From an uncultured Selenomonadales bacterium (GTDB taxonomy: Bacteria; Bacillota; Negativicutes; DSM-1736; Dendrosporobacteraceae), in contig CAMJML010000015.1 of NCBI GenBank assembly GCA_946407015.1, positions 28,746 to 92,745 of the forward strand: a DNA stretch of 64,000 bases, read 5' to 3'. Position numbers and translations under genes: made by a program. Below the pieces are notes generated by a model, which saw only the letters and a program-made list of their open reading frames with translations, searched no databases and was not told the DNA's origin. Shown here one piece after another: positions 8,645-20,488 of the stretch; position 1 is the stretch's first letter, and every line of letters starts with the position of its first letter.

Positions 8645-9791
8645 ACTCTTTATTTTCCCGCGTCATCTCCAATTCCAGACGGTCCATGCGGAAGTATTGC
8701 AACAAATTGATAAATTGGGGTAAATAAAGCGGGTCTTCCTGCATACCAAACAGATGACTTGTGCAAGAACAATCGGAACAGCCGAAACCAGGAATTTGCC
8801 AATCAGCAATCACGCTTATAGCTCCGGCCAGTTCATGTTCCAAATCCGCTGTAGTACGTATTGCAATAGCCTCGTGAGGATCGCAAAAAGTCCGTAAGTA
8901 ATCAATATGCCAATGAAACCGCTTCCGTTTCCGCCAATGTCGTTCCAGCCGTTTACTTAGGCTGTTTTTTGCCGAACCAACATAAAGATAGTAGCCCTGT
9001 TTAAATACCATATTGCCTTTGCTGCCGATGGCGATGGTCTGTTCTTCCGGCAGCCGGACTATAAAAATGTAACAGCCGCTGTCGTTCAGTTCGCGGCCAA
9101 TCAAATTCCAGGGAATAGTGACCGGCTGTACTCTGTCAGGCATGGAAAAGTCCTGCCTCCATTGGAGTGCTACAGCCATAAACTGAACCCTATCACGTAG
9201 GCGGAAAAAGGTTTTGCTAAATTCCAGATCCGTATGATAGTCAGGCAGAAAGTATTCAGCCCGTTGCCACTGAATAAGAAATAGCACGCCCGCCCGGTAT
9301 CCCTGGTCGGAAAGGCGGGCCAGTTCCTCCATATGTTTTCGGCCTCGTTCCGTAACGGCATCCGGAAACATAGCCACCCGCTTACCAAACAATGTACAAG
9401 ATTTGATTTCCAGGATAAAACGCTCCTCCCCCCGGCCCAACAGAAGGTCGAAGCGACTATGTCCAAAAGGCACTTCCCGCTTCAACACCTGCCAGCCTAC
9501 AAGCTGTGGAATTTGCTGCCGGGCAATCAGTATTTCGGCAACCCTATTACTATAGTGGGTATCCAGCATTACCGGCACCCCGTCCCGCTCAATACCAATG
9601 ACCTTAAGCTCGGTCTTCCTGGCTTTTCCGGTGACTGGCACCAGATAGATCAAGGTGTCTGGAAACAGCAGCTCCCACATTCTGCCGGGATTTGGCAAAT
9701 GGGCAAGCTTTTCCTCACCATCAACCTCACATAATATAACAAACCGGTTCAGCCTGCTACGAAAGTGAGCTTCTTTAATTTCAGAGTACAC
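8643..9791 (-). CDS. sfsA: SfsA nuclease fused to a DUF123 GIY-YIG domain
   Basis: A 382-residue fusion. Residues 1 to about 230 are SfsA, with the family motifs LPNPGRM, LEIKSCTL and MFPDAVTERGRKHM; SfsA proteins are DNA/RNA-binding nucleases once linked to sugar fermentation. Residues about 240-355 are a DUF123 domain, recognised by YYLYVGSA, the FHWHIDYL block and the C-terminal PGFGCSDCSCTSHLF; this is a GIY-YIG-like fold also found attached to endonuclease III. The start is GTG at 9791 with AAGGA upstream. Ordinary SfsA is about 230 residues, so the extra domain is real and not a frame artefact. Cellular role uncertain. Confidence 0.88.
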   Translation of the reverse strand: MYSEIKEAHFRSRLNRFVILCEVDGEEKLAHLPNPGRMWELLFPDTLIYLVPVTGKARKTELKVIGIERDGVPVMLDTHYSNRVAEILIARQQIPQLVGWQVLKREVPFGHSRFDLLLGRGEERFILEIKSCTLFGKRVAMFPDAVTERGRKHMEELARLSDQGYRAGVLFLIQWQRAEYFLPDYHTDLEFSKTFFRLRDRVQFMAVALQWRQDFSMPDRVQPVTIPWNLIGRELNDSGCYIFIVRLPEEQTIAIGSKGNMVFKQGYYLYVGSAKNSLSKRLERHWRKRKRFHWHIDYLRTFCDPHEAIAIRTTADLEHELAGAISVIADWQIPGFGCSDCSCTSHLFGMQEDPLYLPQFINLLQYFRMDRLELEMTRENKE

Positions 9792-9924
9792 CTAAATTCC
9801 TTCCCTTCCAACCATGGTTATTGGTCTGGTCGCACTTTCCATTGACCTAAGACAACTGATTCATAAATTCCCAAATATTTTCAAATTAAAGGTGTTTACT
9901 AATCAGTCTAGATAAAACCGTGAA

Positions 9925-9985
9925 CCGAGACCCGACTGGCTTCAAGGGCTGTGTTTTCTTTTCAGCCAAACGCAACACTCCACGT
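9925..9985. repeat. Copy 3 of the intergenic repeat, overlapping the end of rlmD
   Basis: This segment shares the CCGAGACCCGACTGGCTTC-type lead, the AAGGGCTGTGTTTT core and the last 13 codons of rlmD with 6955-7017; its first part also matches 5174-5211. Confidence 0.6.
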
Positions 9986-11327
9986 GAAACGTCTGAGGAA
10001 ACATATCAACCGGCTGAATTTCAACGGTTTTATACCCGTACTCAGCTAAAATCGCTAAATCCCTGGCCAGTGAGGCCGGGTTGCAGGATACATAGACAAT
10101 TCGCTCCGGATGCATGTTGACAAAGGTTTCAAGGACGACCCGTTCACAACCCGCCCGTGGCGGATCGACTACGATGACCTCTGGCCTTAGGCCTTTTTCA
10201 TACAGGTCCGGCATGACTTGGACGGCATCACCGACAATAAACTCCGCGTTTTTCACCCCGTTGCGTGCGGCATTGCGGTTCGCATCCTCAATGGCCGGTT
10301 CCACAATTTCGATCCCAAAGACGTTCTTAGCCTTCTGGGCTAGAAACAAGGTGATGGTACCGGTACCGCAATAAGCGTCAATCACAGTTTCCTGGCCGGT
10401 AAGACCGGCATATACAACGGCTTGGTCATATAAGACTTTAGCCTGCAGCGTATTGACCTGAAAAAACGAGCGAGCCGATATGTGAAATTGAAACGCGCCC
10501 AGAGCATCGGTAATGGTATCTTTTCCCCATAAGGTAATGGTGCGGTTTCCCATAATGACATTGGTATTTTTAGGATTCACGTTCTGGATGATGCTAACCA
10601 GTCCGGGAATCTGATTCCTCAGTCGTGAAATAACCTCCTGTTTATGCGGCAGAGAGTCAGTCGCAGTGACAAGTACAACCATAACCTCGCCACTGGCTGT
10701 TCCCACCCGGCCTAGGACGTGCCGTACTACACCCTGGCCAGTTTTTTCATCATAAGTACTGATATTGAGTTCGGTTAAAGTGACCCGAACCTGCTGGGCA
10801 ATCACATTGTTTGAATCATGCTGAATGTAACAATGCTCGGTATCGACGATAGCGTGGGTGCCTTGCTCATAACAGCCAATAGCAATTTCCTGATTGACCA
10901 TTCCGACCGGGAATTGCATTTTATTGCGGTAATACCAGGGGTTTTCGGCCCCAATTGTCGGTTTGATTACGGCATCGGTAATCTTGCCAATCCGGGTAAC
11001 TGCATCCACGACCTGCTGACGCTTGGCAATCAATTGTGCCTCATAGCTCATATGCTGCAATTGGCAGCCGCCACAGCGATGGTAAAGGGAGCAAACCGGC
11101 TCTATACGTTCAGGGGATGGCTTGATAACACTGATCAGCCGTCCCCGGGCATACGTTTTCTTCACTTCATGAATTTTAGCTTTAACCTGTTCTCCCGGCA
11201 GAGCATAGGGTATGAAAACAGTAAAGTCTTGATACCGTCCTACCCCTTCCCCGCTATGCCCCAGGCTTACGATATTGATTAGTACATTCTCACCTTTTTT
11301 AATCGGAATTTCTCGAATCACAAACAT
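9942..11327 (-). CDS. rlmD: 23S rRNA (uracil-C5)-methyltransferase, RlmD/RumA family
   Basis: A 461-residue SAM-dependent RNA m5U methyltransferase. Residues about 8-65 form a TRAM RNA-binding domain; the cysteine set CSLYHRCGGC plus an upstream/downstream Cys should bind a [4Fe-4S] cluster; the C-terminal Rossmann methyltransferase contains DAYCGTGTITLFLA, VVDPPRAGC and the catalytic nucleophile in VSCNPASLARD. The ATG at 11327 follows an AAAGGTG site. Firmicutes often carry several paralogues, so the exact target uridine (m5U1939 or m5U747) is not certain. A duplicate of its last codons occurs about 3 kb away. Confidence 0.9.
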   Translation of the reverse strand: MFVIREIPIKKGENVLINIVSLGHSGEGVGRYQDFTVFIPYALPGEQVKAKIHEVKKTYARGRLISVIKPSPERIEPVCSLYHRCGGCQLQHMSYEAQLIAKRQQVVDAVTRIGKITDAVIKPTIGAENPWYYRNKMQFPVGMVNQEIAIGCYEQGTHAIVDTEHCYIQHDSNNVIAQQVRVTLTELNISTYDEKTGQGVVRHVLGRVGTASGEVMVVLVTATDSLPHKQEVISRLRNQIPGLVSIIQNVNPKNTNVIMGNRTITLWGKDTITDALGAFQFHISARSFFQVNTLQAKVLYDQAVVYAGLTGQETVIDAYCGTGTITLFLAQKAKNVFGIEIVEPAIEDANRNAARNGVKNAEFIVGDAVQVMPDLYEKGLRPEVIVVDPPRAGCERVVLETFVNMHPERIVYVSCNPASLARDLAILAEYGYKTVEIQPVDMFPQTFHVECCVWLKRKHSP

Positions 11328-11394
11328 TGCACCTTTCTCTTACTGCTCAGTATTGGGTCAAACTTTCAAGATTATGCGCCTAAAAACCGACCAA

Positions 11395-11418
11395 GGCAGT
11401 GGACATAAATCCACTGCC
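11395..11418 (-). terminator. Hairpin downstream of the Lon-like protease gene
   Basis: A perfect 9-bp stem GGCAGTGGA/TCCACTGCC with a 6-nt loop lies in the gap between the protease gene and rlmD. The T-run follows only after about 8 nt on the minus strand, so termination may be partial. Confidence 0.5.
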
Positions 11419-11445
11419 GGACATCTTGTTATTTTATCAAATGAA

Positions 11446-13881
11446 TCACGCTTCGGTCAATTTGCTTTTTGATTCACTCTCAGCGCTTTTACCTAATTTC
11501 AATAACGTATCGGTATATTCGGACAGCTTTTTATTCACCAGCTGATGGATGGTTCCTTCCGGGTAGCTGCCGTCGTTTTGTATAGTCCCGGCAGGTACTC
11601 CAGTCAAAATTTCTATACCTTCATCAATGGTCTTAACCGGATAAATATGGAACTGCCCTGCCCGGACGGCTTCCACCACTTCTTCATCCAGCGTTAACTC
11701 ATCAATATTTTGGTAGGGAATCATAACTCCTTGCTCACCGGTCAGACCTTTGGCTTTGCACACTGAAAAGAAGCCTTCGATTTTTTGCGTAGCCCCGCCA
11801 ATCGGCTGCACTTCACCTTTTTGATTGACTGACCCGGTAACAGCGATATATTGCTTAATCGGTACCTCAGCCAGGCTGGACAAGATGGCATACAACTCGG
11901 TGCTGGAGGCGCTATCCCCATCCACGCCTTCATAGGTCTGCTCAAACGTTAAGCTGGCAGTTAAGGTTAAGGGCCGTTCCTGGGCATATTTTTGCCCCAA
12001 GTAGCCGCTTAAAATCAGGACACCCTTGGTATGGCTGGTCCCGCTCATCTTGGTTTCGCGTTCGATATTGACGACTCCGCTTTTGCCTAAATAAGTATTG
12101 GCTGTGATCCGTGACGGCTTGCCAAACATATATTCACCCACCGCCATAACAGCCAGACCATTGACTTGCCCCACTTTTTTGTCTTCCGTATCAATGAGGA
12201 ATTTCCCTTCGACAAACATTTCCTGAAGCCGCTCTTCATACTTATTCGAGCGGTAACGCTTTTCCTCAATCGCTTTATTGATATGTTTAACTTCAATAAT
12301 CGAACCGCTCTCGGTCGTAGCCCAGGCATCAGCCTCGCACAACAGCTCGACAATCTCGTTAAAACGGGTAGTCAGTTTCTTTTGGCTGCCGGCCAGGCGA
12401 CAGGAATACTCCACCACTTTGGCTACGGCCGCACTGTCGAAATGCTTCAGTTGCTCTCGTTGGACGGTTGAACTGATAAAGGCAGCCAGCTTTTTAATAT
12501 TGTCCGGGTTATTCTCCATATGCACATCAAAATCAGCGTGCACTTTAAAGAGTTTGCGGAAATCTTCATCATGATTAAACATCAAATAATAAATCATCGG
12601 ATTGCCGATCAGAATGACTTTGACGTTAAGCGGGATGGTTTCCGGCTTAAGTGAAGCCATCGCCAGCATACCATATTGCTCGCCTAAGTTTTCAATGAAT
12701 AATTTACGGGTTTTCAGCACCCGCTTCAACGCTTCCCAGGCTCCCATATTCGATAAAACGTCGCGGGCGTTTAAAATCAAATAACCGCCATTGGCTTTAT
12801 GAAGTGCCCCTGGTTTTATCATGCTATAGTCGGTTGAGACAACGCCCATACGGTTTTCATATTCAACCCGCCCTAACAGATTATAATAGGTTGGATTGAT
12901 CTCGACAATGACCGGCGCGCCTTCACACTCCCGGTTATCGACCAGTAAATTCACCGTGTATTTATTCTTAACAGTATCCTGTACATTGCGTTTAAACATC
13001 ATCAATGGATTACTTTCTTCATCCAACTGGGCCGGCTTAAAATCATTAATATTTTTTACAACATCCTGCTGGACTGCCTCCAAATGATCGACAACATCCT
13101 GATATTGCGCATACTTTTCCTTTAATTCATCAATAAAATGCCCGGCTGCAAATAAGCCGATTTTGCGGTCCAGATCTTTGACTTCCTCGCGCACTTCCCG
13201 CTCCAAGTGCTGCATGCGGCGCAATATCTCAGTAGCTTTTTCATGAACCGAACGTAATTTTTGTTCAATACTCTCCCGCTCTTCTTTCTCCATCTTTTGA
13301 TATTCTTCCGGAGTGAGCGGCTTGCCGTCATGAATGGGAACACCGGCAAAACCGGTAGTCGACCACTGCGGCAATATTCCCATCTCTTCAGCATAACGAT
13401 TGAATTCTTCCAGAATGATGGCCCGTTTATCCTGAAAGTTTTTAACCAGCCTGGTTTTAGCCTGCTCATAGTCATCACTGCTAAAAACCTTTGGAATATC
13501 GGTCTTCAATGCTTCGACCAATTCCTGCATATCCTGCCGTAAAATACTGCCAATCCCGGCAGGCAAAGCCAATGCAATCGGCTGGCCGGGGTTCTCAAAG
13601 TTATTGACATAACACCAATCGTTAGGAACACTTTCCTTTTTCGCCACTTTGCTGACAGCCGCTTTGGCATAGGTTATTTTCCCTGTCCCGACCAGACCGG
13701 ACATAAAGATATTATAGCCTTGATTTTTAGCAAACAAGCCAAACTCAACGGCTTTTACAGCCCTTTCCTGACCGATCATTTCTTCCAGCGGTGGAACGGC
13801 GGCAGTACTTTCAAAACCAAGTAAACTTGCATCACAGTTAAAGCGCAGTTTCTCAACTGGAAGTTCCTTACCATTGGTCAT
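11446..13881 (-). CDS. Lon-like ATP-dependent protease (LonC/YcbZ type, AAA_32)
   Basis: An 811-residue Lon-family protein. It has an N-terminal ATPase region with Walker A GLVGTGK, a long helical coiled-coil insert (about 170-330), a second ATPase part, and a C-terminal Lon proteolytic domain with the catalytic serine in GDSASSTELYA and lysine in GGATQKIEGFF. This architecture is that of the LonC/YcbZ group, not classical LonA or sporulation LonB. The ATG at 13881 is chosen because it follows AAAGGGG; the ATG 21 nt upstream has no ribosome site. Substrates are unknown. It is the last gene of a minus-strand group after a small zinc-ribbon protein. Confidence 0.88.
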   Translation of the reverse strand: MTNGKELPVEKLRFNCDASLLGFESTAAVPPLEEMIGQERAVKAVEFGLFAKNQGYNIFMSGLVGTGKITYAKAAVSKVAKKESVPNDWCYVNNFENPGQPIALALPAGIGSILRQDMQELVEALKTDIPKVFSSDDYEQAKTRLVKNFQDKRAIILEEFNRYAEEMGILPQWSTTGFAGVPIHDGKPLTPEEYQKMEKEERESIEQKLRSVHEKATEILRRMQHLEREVREEVKDLDRKIGLFAAGHFIDELKEKYAQYQDVVDHLEAVQQDVVKNINDFKPAQLDEESNPLMMFKRNVQDTVKNKYTVNLLVDNRECEGAPVIVEINPTYYNLLGRVEYENRMGVVSTDYSMIKPGALHKANGGYLILNARDVLSNMGAWEALKRVLKTRKLFIENLGEQYGMLAMASLKPETIPLNVKVILIGNPMIYYLMFNHDEDFRKLFKVHADFDVHMENNPDNIKKLAAFISSTVQREQLKHFDSAAVAKVVEYSCRLAGSQKKLTTRFNEIVELLCEADAWATTESGSIIEVKHINKAIEEKRYRSNKYEERLQEMFVEGKFLIDTEDKKVGQVNGLAVMAVGEYMFGKPSRITANTYLGKSGVVNIERETKMSGTSHTKGVLILSGYLGQKYAQERPLTLTASLTFEQTYEGVDGDSASSTELYAILSSLAEVPIKQYIAVTGSVNQKGEVQPIGGATQKIEGFFSVCKAKGLTGEQGVMIPYQNIDELTLDEEVVEAVRAGQFHIYPVKTIDEGIEILTGVPAGTIQNDGSYPEGTIHQLVNKKLSEYTDTLLKLGKSAESESKSKLTEA

Positions 13882-13969
13882 GAAATCAATCCCCTTTACC
13901 ATTTGATCAACATGATTTGTTTGTGGTTAAAATTTCCATTATCATTCGACAAATCCAGTGTCAAATCCT

Positions 13970-14224
13970 CTATTCCAGGCCGCTATCCCAATGAATATCC
14001 TGGCTGCCGCAGCGAATACAGGTATCAAAGAACGCCTCTGGCTGATCGACTGCCTGCCGGATAGAGGCTTTGCTGGCACCAAGACTGTTGATACTGACAA
14101 TCTTATTTTGATTGTTAAACTGACCAATCACACCGGATATGAGACCATTGGTAGTAGGAGCTGAAGGAGGAACCTGGCTTGAACCAAAACTATAAGAGTT
14201 TCCACATTCTCTGCATGTCGGCAT
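13970..14224 (-). CDS. Small zinc-ribbon protein of unknown function
   Basis: An 84-residue protein with CRECG at the N-terminus and CIRCG near the C-terminus, a pair of CxxC knuckles that could bind one zinc ion. The 50-residue middle is rich in Ser, Ala, Gln and Asn and looks flexible. An AAGGAG site lies upstream of the ATG at 14224. No family is recognised. It lies 88 bp ahead of the Lon-like protease gene on the same strand and may be an adaptor or simply a neighbour. Confidence 0.7.
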   Translation of the reverse strand: MPTCRECGNSYSFGSSQVPPSAPTTNGLISGVIGQFNNQNKIVSINSLGASKASIRQAVDQPEAFFDTCIRCGSQDIHWDSGLE

Positions 14225-14289
14225 GATTCATCATCTCCTTAAAATGTTATTGAGTGATATAAAGTCGAATTCCAGATGGCTAAGTGAGC

Positions 14290-14970
14290 CTAAAGCCATG
14301 ATACCCCGAAAAAAATCATGAGCACCTTCGAGGTATTAATAAAGGAATGAGCCACAATCGAACTCACCAACGATCCAGTCCAGTAATAAAGTAAAGCCAG
14401 TCCAACCCCGATGACAATAATTTCCGCTAACCAGTAAGCGTTAAAATGCATGAGCGCAAAGATTGCCGCACTCAATAGAGCACCGCCAGCCAATCCCCAG
14501 CGCTCCTTGAGTGGCAGGAAAGTAAAAAAACGGTACAACACCTCTTCGGCAATCGGTGCCGCTAGGCCAGCCAAGAACAAAGGGACTGCCAATTGCGGTA
14601 AGGTTGCTGCATCCTGCACCTGGACGACTAACGGATGCTGGCTTGGCGTCAACAATAAAACCGTCGTGTAAATACGCTCACTATATAAACTAACCCCCAG
14701 CAACACAATCCCTGCCAGCAGCCCTTTCGCAGCATTGCGCCCAAAATGTCGAAATGACAGGCCAAGCCCGTCCAGATTTTGCTGGTATTTTCGCACAGTA
14801 ATCCAAACTAATGCGAGGACGACCAGCCGGTCTGTTAGCTCAATCACAAACGAGGTGGCGTTAAATAGCAGCGGATATAACAGCCGGACCAATAATAATC
14901 CGATGATTAATCTTAAAACATGGACCGACAGCACTTCTTTAAGATTCCAAGGCACTTTTTGCTTTAACAT
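14290..14970 (-). CDS. CPBP-family intramembrane metalloprotease
   Basis: A 226-residue membrane protein with about seven hydrophobic segments. The family motifs are all visible: EEVLYR (the EExxxR metal/catalytic motif), FALMHF, and HSFIN. CPBP (Abi) proteases resemble type II CAAX-prenyl endopeptidases and process or inactivate membrane-linked peptides. The start at ATG 14970 is set by GAGGTG directly before it; the in-frame GTG nine bases upstream lies within that ribosome site. Substrate unknown. Confidence 0.88.
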   Translation of the reverse strand: MLKQKVPWNLKEVLSVHVLRLIIGLLLVRLLYPLLFNATSFVIELTDRLVVLALVWITVRKYQQNLDGLGLSFRHFGRNAAKGLLAGIVLLGVSLYSERIYTTVLLLTPSQHPLVVQVQDAATLPQLAVPLFLAGLAAPIAEEVLYRFFTFLPLKERWGLAGGALLSAAIFALMHFNAYWLAEIIVIGVGLALLYYWTGSLVSSIVAHSFINTSKVLMIFFGVSWL

Positions 14971-15033
14971 AACAGCCACCTCTTTGTCATATCAATAGCA
15001 TTATGTGCGTGGATTTGCTGTTTCATACAAAAA

Positions 15034-15061
15034 ATAGGGTACGAAAACATTCGCACCCTAT
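15034..15061 (-). terminator. Terminator of the gat operon (distal)
   Basis: ATAGGGTACGAA pairs with TTCGCACCCTAT (one mismatch) over a 4-nt loop; the minus strand continues with TTTTTTG, a good U-tract. Confidence 0.8.
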
Positions 15062-15102
15062 CGGTAATAAAAGGAATATCATTTTTTGATTGTTTCGCTG
15101 CA

Positions 15103-15121
15103 AAAAAAGCTAGGCTTTTTT
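15103..15121 (-). terminator. Terminator-like hairpin right after gatB
   Basis: AAAAAAGC/GCTTTTTT with a 3-nt loop and flanking A/T runs, five bases past the gatB stop codon. Confidence 0.55.
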
Positions 15122-15125
15122 AGCT

Positions 15126-16559
15126 TTATAGTCTGTCGCGCAGCAGCTTATTGACCATTTCCGGGTTAGCGCGTCCTTTAGTTTGTTTCATAATTTGACC
15201 AACCAGGAACCCTAATGCACGGTCTTTACCGGCTTTGAAGTCGGCAACCGATTGGGGGTTAGCTGCAATGACGGAATCCACAATGGCCTCAATCTCACCG
15301 GTATCGGTAATCTGAACCAGGCCTTTTTCTTTTACAATCGCATCGGCATCCTTGCCACTGTTCCACATTTCTTCAAAAACAGTTTTGGCAATCTTGCTGG
15401 AAATGGTGCCTTGTTCAATCAGGCTAATCAAGCCGGCCAGTTTCTCAGGACTGACAGGGCATTGTTCGATGCCTAAGTTCGCTGAATTTAAGAACTTGGA
15501 GACTTCCCCCATCAGCCAGTTGGCTGCTGCTTTCGGTTCGGCTTTAAAAGCAATAATTTGATCATAGTATTCGGCAACCGCCCGGCTGGCTGTAATCACA
15601 CCGGCATCGTAACCGGACAGTCCGTAATCAGCCATTAAGCGGTTTTTGCGGGCATCCGGAAGTTCGGGCAGATTGATCCGGATTTCCTCGACCTTAGCCG
15701 GATCGACGACAATCGGTACCAGATCGGGTTCGGGGAAATAACGGTAGTCATGGGCCTGTTCCTTGCTCCGCATCGAAACGGTAATGCCTTTGGCATCATC
15801 CCAGGAACGGGTTTCCTGAATAATACGGCCGCCGTCTTCCAGCACATCGGCTTGGCGTTCAGCCTCATATTCCAAGCCTTTTTGCACCATTTTAAAAGAG
15901 TTCAGGTTTTTAAGTTCGGTTTTTGTACCTAGTTTGCTTTCTCCCTGCTTGCGCAATGAAATATTGGCATCACAACGCAAACTGCCTTCTTCCATCTTGC
16001 AGTCCGATACATCAATGTATTCAAGAATGGATTTAAGCTTTTCCAAATAAGCCTTCGCCTCTTCCGGTGTGCGTAAATCCGGTTCTGATACAATTTCAAT
16101 CAGCGGCACTCCGGTACGGTTATAATCCACTAAAGCATAGTCCGAGTTGGAAATGGTACCCGAATGGACCAATTTACCAGCGTCTTCTTCCATATGCACA
16201 CGGGTTACCCCAATGCGTCTGGTTTCTCCATTGACTTCGATATCCAGATAGCCATTGACAGCAATGGGCAGATCATACTGCGAAGTCTGGAAATTTTTCG
16301 GCAAATCAGGATAGTAATAGTTTTTACGGTCAAATTTGCTGAAAGGCAAAATGGAACAATTCAGCGCCAATCCGGCTTTAATGGCAAATTCAACCACTTT
16401 TTCGTTAATGACCGGCAAAACCCCCGGCAAGCCAAGGCAAACCGGGCAGACATTGGTATTTTGCTCTGAGCCGAATTTCGTGCTGCAGCCACAAAAAATC
16501 TTGGAATCAGTTTTCAGTTCAGTATGGACTTCCAGACCAATTACGATTTCATAATCCAT
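15126..16559 (-). CDS. gatB: Asp-tRNA(Asn)/Glu-tRNA(Gln) amidotransferase subunit B
   Basis: A 477-residue GatB, full length. The N-terminal [13 protein letters not shown] motif, the zinc-binding cysteines (CGCSTKFG, then [11 protein letters not shown]), the HMEEDAGKL block and the C-terminal YqeY-like helical domain (to about 477) are all present. GatB binds the mischarged Glu-tRNA(Gln) or Asp-tRNA(Asn), phosphorylates the acyl group, and uses ammonia from GatA. The start immediately follows the gatA stop with GGGGAGG as ribosome site, so the two are translationally linked. Presence of gatCAB implies no GlnRS-only route to Gln-tRNA. Confidence 0.97.
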   Translation of the reverse strand: MDYEIVIGLEVHTELKTDSKIFCGCSTKFGSEQNTNVCPVCLGLPGVLPVINEKVVEFAIKAGLALNCSILPFSKFDRKNYYYPDLPKNFQTSQYDLPIAVNGYLDIEVNGETRRIGVTRVHMEEDAGKLVHSGTISNSDYALVDYNRTGVPLIEIVSEPDLRTPEEAKAYLEKLKSILEYIDVSDCKMEEGSLRCDANISLRKQGESKLGTKTELKNLNSFKMVQKGLEYEAERQADVLEDGGRIIQETRSWDDAKGITVSMRSKEQAHDYRYFPEPDLVPIVVDPAKVEEIRINLPELPDARKNRLMADYGLSGYDAGVITASRAVAEYYDQIIAFKAEPKAAANWLMGEVSKFLNSANLGIEQCPVSPEKLAGLISLIEQGTISSKIAKTVFEEMWNSGKDADAIVKEKGLVQITDTGEIEAIVDSVIAANPQSVADFKAGKDRALGFLVGQIMKQTKGRANPEMVNKLLRDRL

Positions 16560-18023
16560 CTATTTAACCTCCCCGAGCGGCGCAAAACGCTTGTGGTAGT
16601 CGTTGTTTTGTTCGAAGGTATAAGCGGTGCGGATAATGGTTTCTTCATCAAGCGGTTTGCCAATAATCTGCATACCGATCGGCAGACCGTTCGCAAACCC
16701 ACAGGGAATGGAAATGCCCGGTACGCCTGCCAGGTTCACCGGAATGGTGCAGACATCCTGCAAGTACATCGCCAATGGGTCGCTTGATTTTTCACCAACT
16801 TTAAACGCAGTAGTTGGCGCCGTTGGCGTAATCAATACATCCACCTTTTCAAAGGCCCGGTCAAAATCCTGTTTGACCAGGGTCCGCACTTTAAGCGCTC
16901 TTAAATAATACGCGTCATAGTAGCCAGAACTTAAGGCATACGTTCCCAGCATAATCCGGCGTTTGACTTCAGTTCCGAACGCTTGGCTTCTGGTTTTCTT
17001 GTACATATCGACAATATCATTGCCGGCAGCACGGTACCCAAAACCTACTCCGTCATAACGGGCTAAATTGGAGCTGGCTTCAGCCGGAGCAATCAAATAA
17101 TAAGCCGATAATGCATATTCGGTATGAGGCATAGATATTTCCGTTAATTCTGCCCCTAAAGCCACGAGTTGATCAATAGCGTTACGAATAGCTTTCTCCA
17201 CTTCCGGGTCCATTCCGGCAACAAAATATTCTTTGGGCAAACCGATTTTTAAGCCTTTTATGTTATTGACCAGTGCTTTGGTATAATCAGGCACATCAAC
17301 CTTGATTGACGTGGAGTCTTTCGCGTCATAGCCGGCAATGGCATTCATCACATGAGCACAATCGGTCACATCACGGGTGATAGGGCCAATCTGATCCAGA
17401 GAAGACGCAAAAGCAACCAAGCCATAACGGGAAACCCGTCCATACGTTGGTTTTAATCCGACCAGACCGGTATAAGCAGCAGGCTGGCGGATAGAACCGC
17501 CGGTATCTGACCCCAGCGACCAAATCGCTTCACCGGCTGCTACTGCTGCAGCCGATCCGCCGCTGGAACCACCAGGGACAGTGGTCAAATCCCAGGGGTT
17601 ACGGCTGGGATAAAAGCCAGAGTTTTCAGTTGATCCGCCCATGGCAAATTCATCCAAATTCGCTTTGCCGACAAACACCGTATCCTGCCCTAACTTTTCC
17701 ATCACGGTCGCATTATAAGGCGGAACAAAGTCGGCCAATATCTTAGAGGCACAAGTGGTCTTAATTCCCAAAGTGCAGATATTATCTTTGATAGCACCCG
17801 GAATTCCCGCTAACGGCGATATGACCTCACCCCGCTGGATTTTTGCATCAACCGCTTTGGCCTGTTCCAGGGCACTGTCCTGAGTCTGGGTTATGTAAGC
17901 TTTGACATCACCTTCCACGGCATCCATGCGGGCCAGCACGGCTTTCGTAATGTCAACAGCAGATACTTCTTTATCTTTTAATAAGTTCTGTAATTGGTGG
18001 GCTGTGTATTGAAACAACTCCAT
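16560..18023 (-). CDS. gatA: Asp-tRNA(Asn)/Glu-tRNA(Gln) amidotransferase subunit A
   Basis: A 487-residue amidase-signature enzyme that releases ammonia from glutamine and channels it to GatB. The Gly/Ser-rich signature [16 protein letters not shown] with the cis-Ser, the catalytic Lys in [10 protein letters not shown] and the nucleophilic Ser in [11 protein letters not shown] are visible. The ATG at 18023 follows AGGAGG. It is the middle gene of gatC-gatA-gatB, 11 bp after gatC. Confidence 0.97.
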   Translation of the reverse strand: MELFQYTAHQLQNLLKDKEVSAVDITKAVLARMDAVEGDVKAYITQTQDSALEQAKAVDAKIQRGEVISPLAGIPGAIKDNICTLGIKTTCASKILADFVPPYNATVMEKLGQDTVFVGKANLDEFAMGGSTENSGFYPSRNPWDLTTVPGGSSGGSAAAVAAGEAIWSLGSDTGGSIRQPAAYTGLVGLKPTYGRVSRYGLVAFASSLDQIGPITRDVTDCAHVMNAIAGYDAKDSTSIKVDVPDYTKALVNNIKGLKIGLPKEYFVAGMDPEVEKAIRNAIDQLVALGAELTEISMPHTEYALSAYYLIAPAEASSNLARYDGVGFGYRAAGNDIVDMYKKTRSQAFGTEVKRRIMLGTYALSSGYYDAYYLRALKVRTLVKQDFDRAFEKVDVLITPTAPTTAFKVGEKSSDPLAMYLQDVCTIPVNLAGVPGISIPCGFANGLPIGMQIIGKPLDEETIIRTAYTFEQNNDYHKRFAPLGEVK

Positions 18024-18034
18024 CGGTTTACCTC

Positions 18035-18325
18035 CTAGCCTTCCATAATTTTCGGGACCTTGAAATAGCCATTTTCCTGTTCAGGTGCATTAGACAAAGC
18101 CAGCTCGCGGGCCAGTGAGGGTTTGGCTTCATCAGCACGCATAACATTTTTTAGCGGCAGCACGTGGGCAGTCGGTTCAATCCCTTCCACATTGACTTGA
18201 TTGAGAACATCAGCATATTCTAAAAAAGCATTAAGCTGCTCAGTAAAGGTGGCAAGTTCGTTTTCGGGAAACTCCAACCGCGACAACAAGGCAACATTTT
18301 CAACATCTTTGAGCGTAATTTTCAT
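18035..18325 (-). CDS. gatC: Asp-tRNA(Asn)/Glu-tRNA(Gln) amidotransferase subunit C
   Basis: A 96-residue GatC, the belt-like subunit that wraps around and stabilises GatA-GatB. The N-terminal [14 protein letters not shown] helix and the conserved ending [12 protein letters not shown] are typical. The ATG at 18325 is preferred over the in-frame TTG at 18340, since GGATGGTG precedes the ATG and the resulting length matches other GatC proteins. Confidence 0.95.
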   Translation of the reverse strand: MKITLKDVENVALLSRLEFPENELATFTEQLNAFLEYADVLNQVNVEGIEPTAHVLPLKNVMRADEAKPSLARELALSNAPEQENGYFKVPKIMEG

Positions 18326-18435
18326 TTTTTCACCATCCAAACAATTATGTTTTTCAACAGATTTCTCCTGGTAAGGCTTACCGTTAAATTACCATATAAA
18401 TCATATTATACCACGCTTGTCCAGTATTGAAACCG

Positions 18436-20481
<2,046 letters not shown>

Positions 20482-20488
20482 TTAAGAG

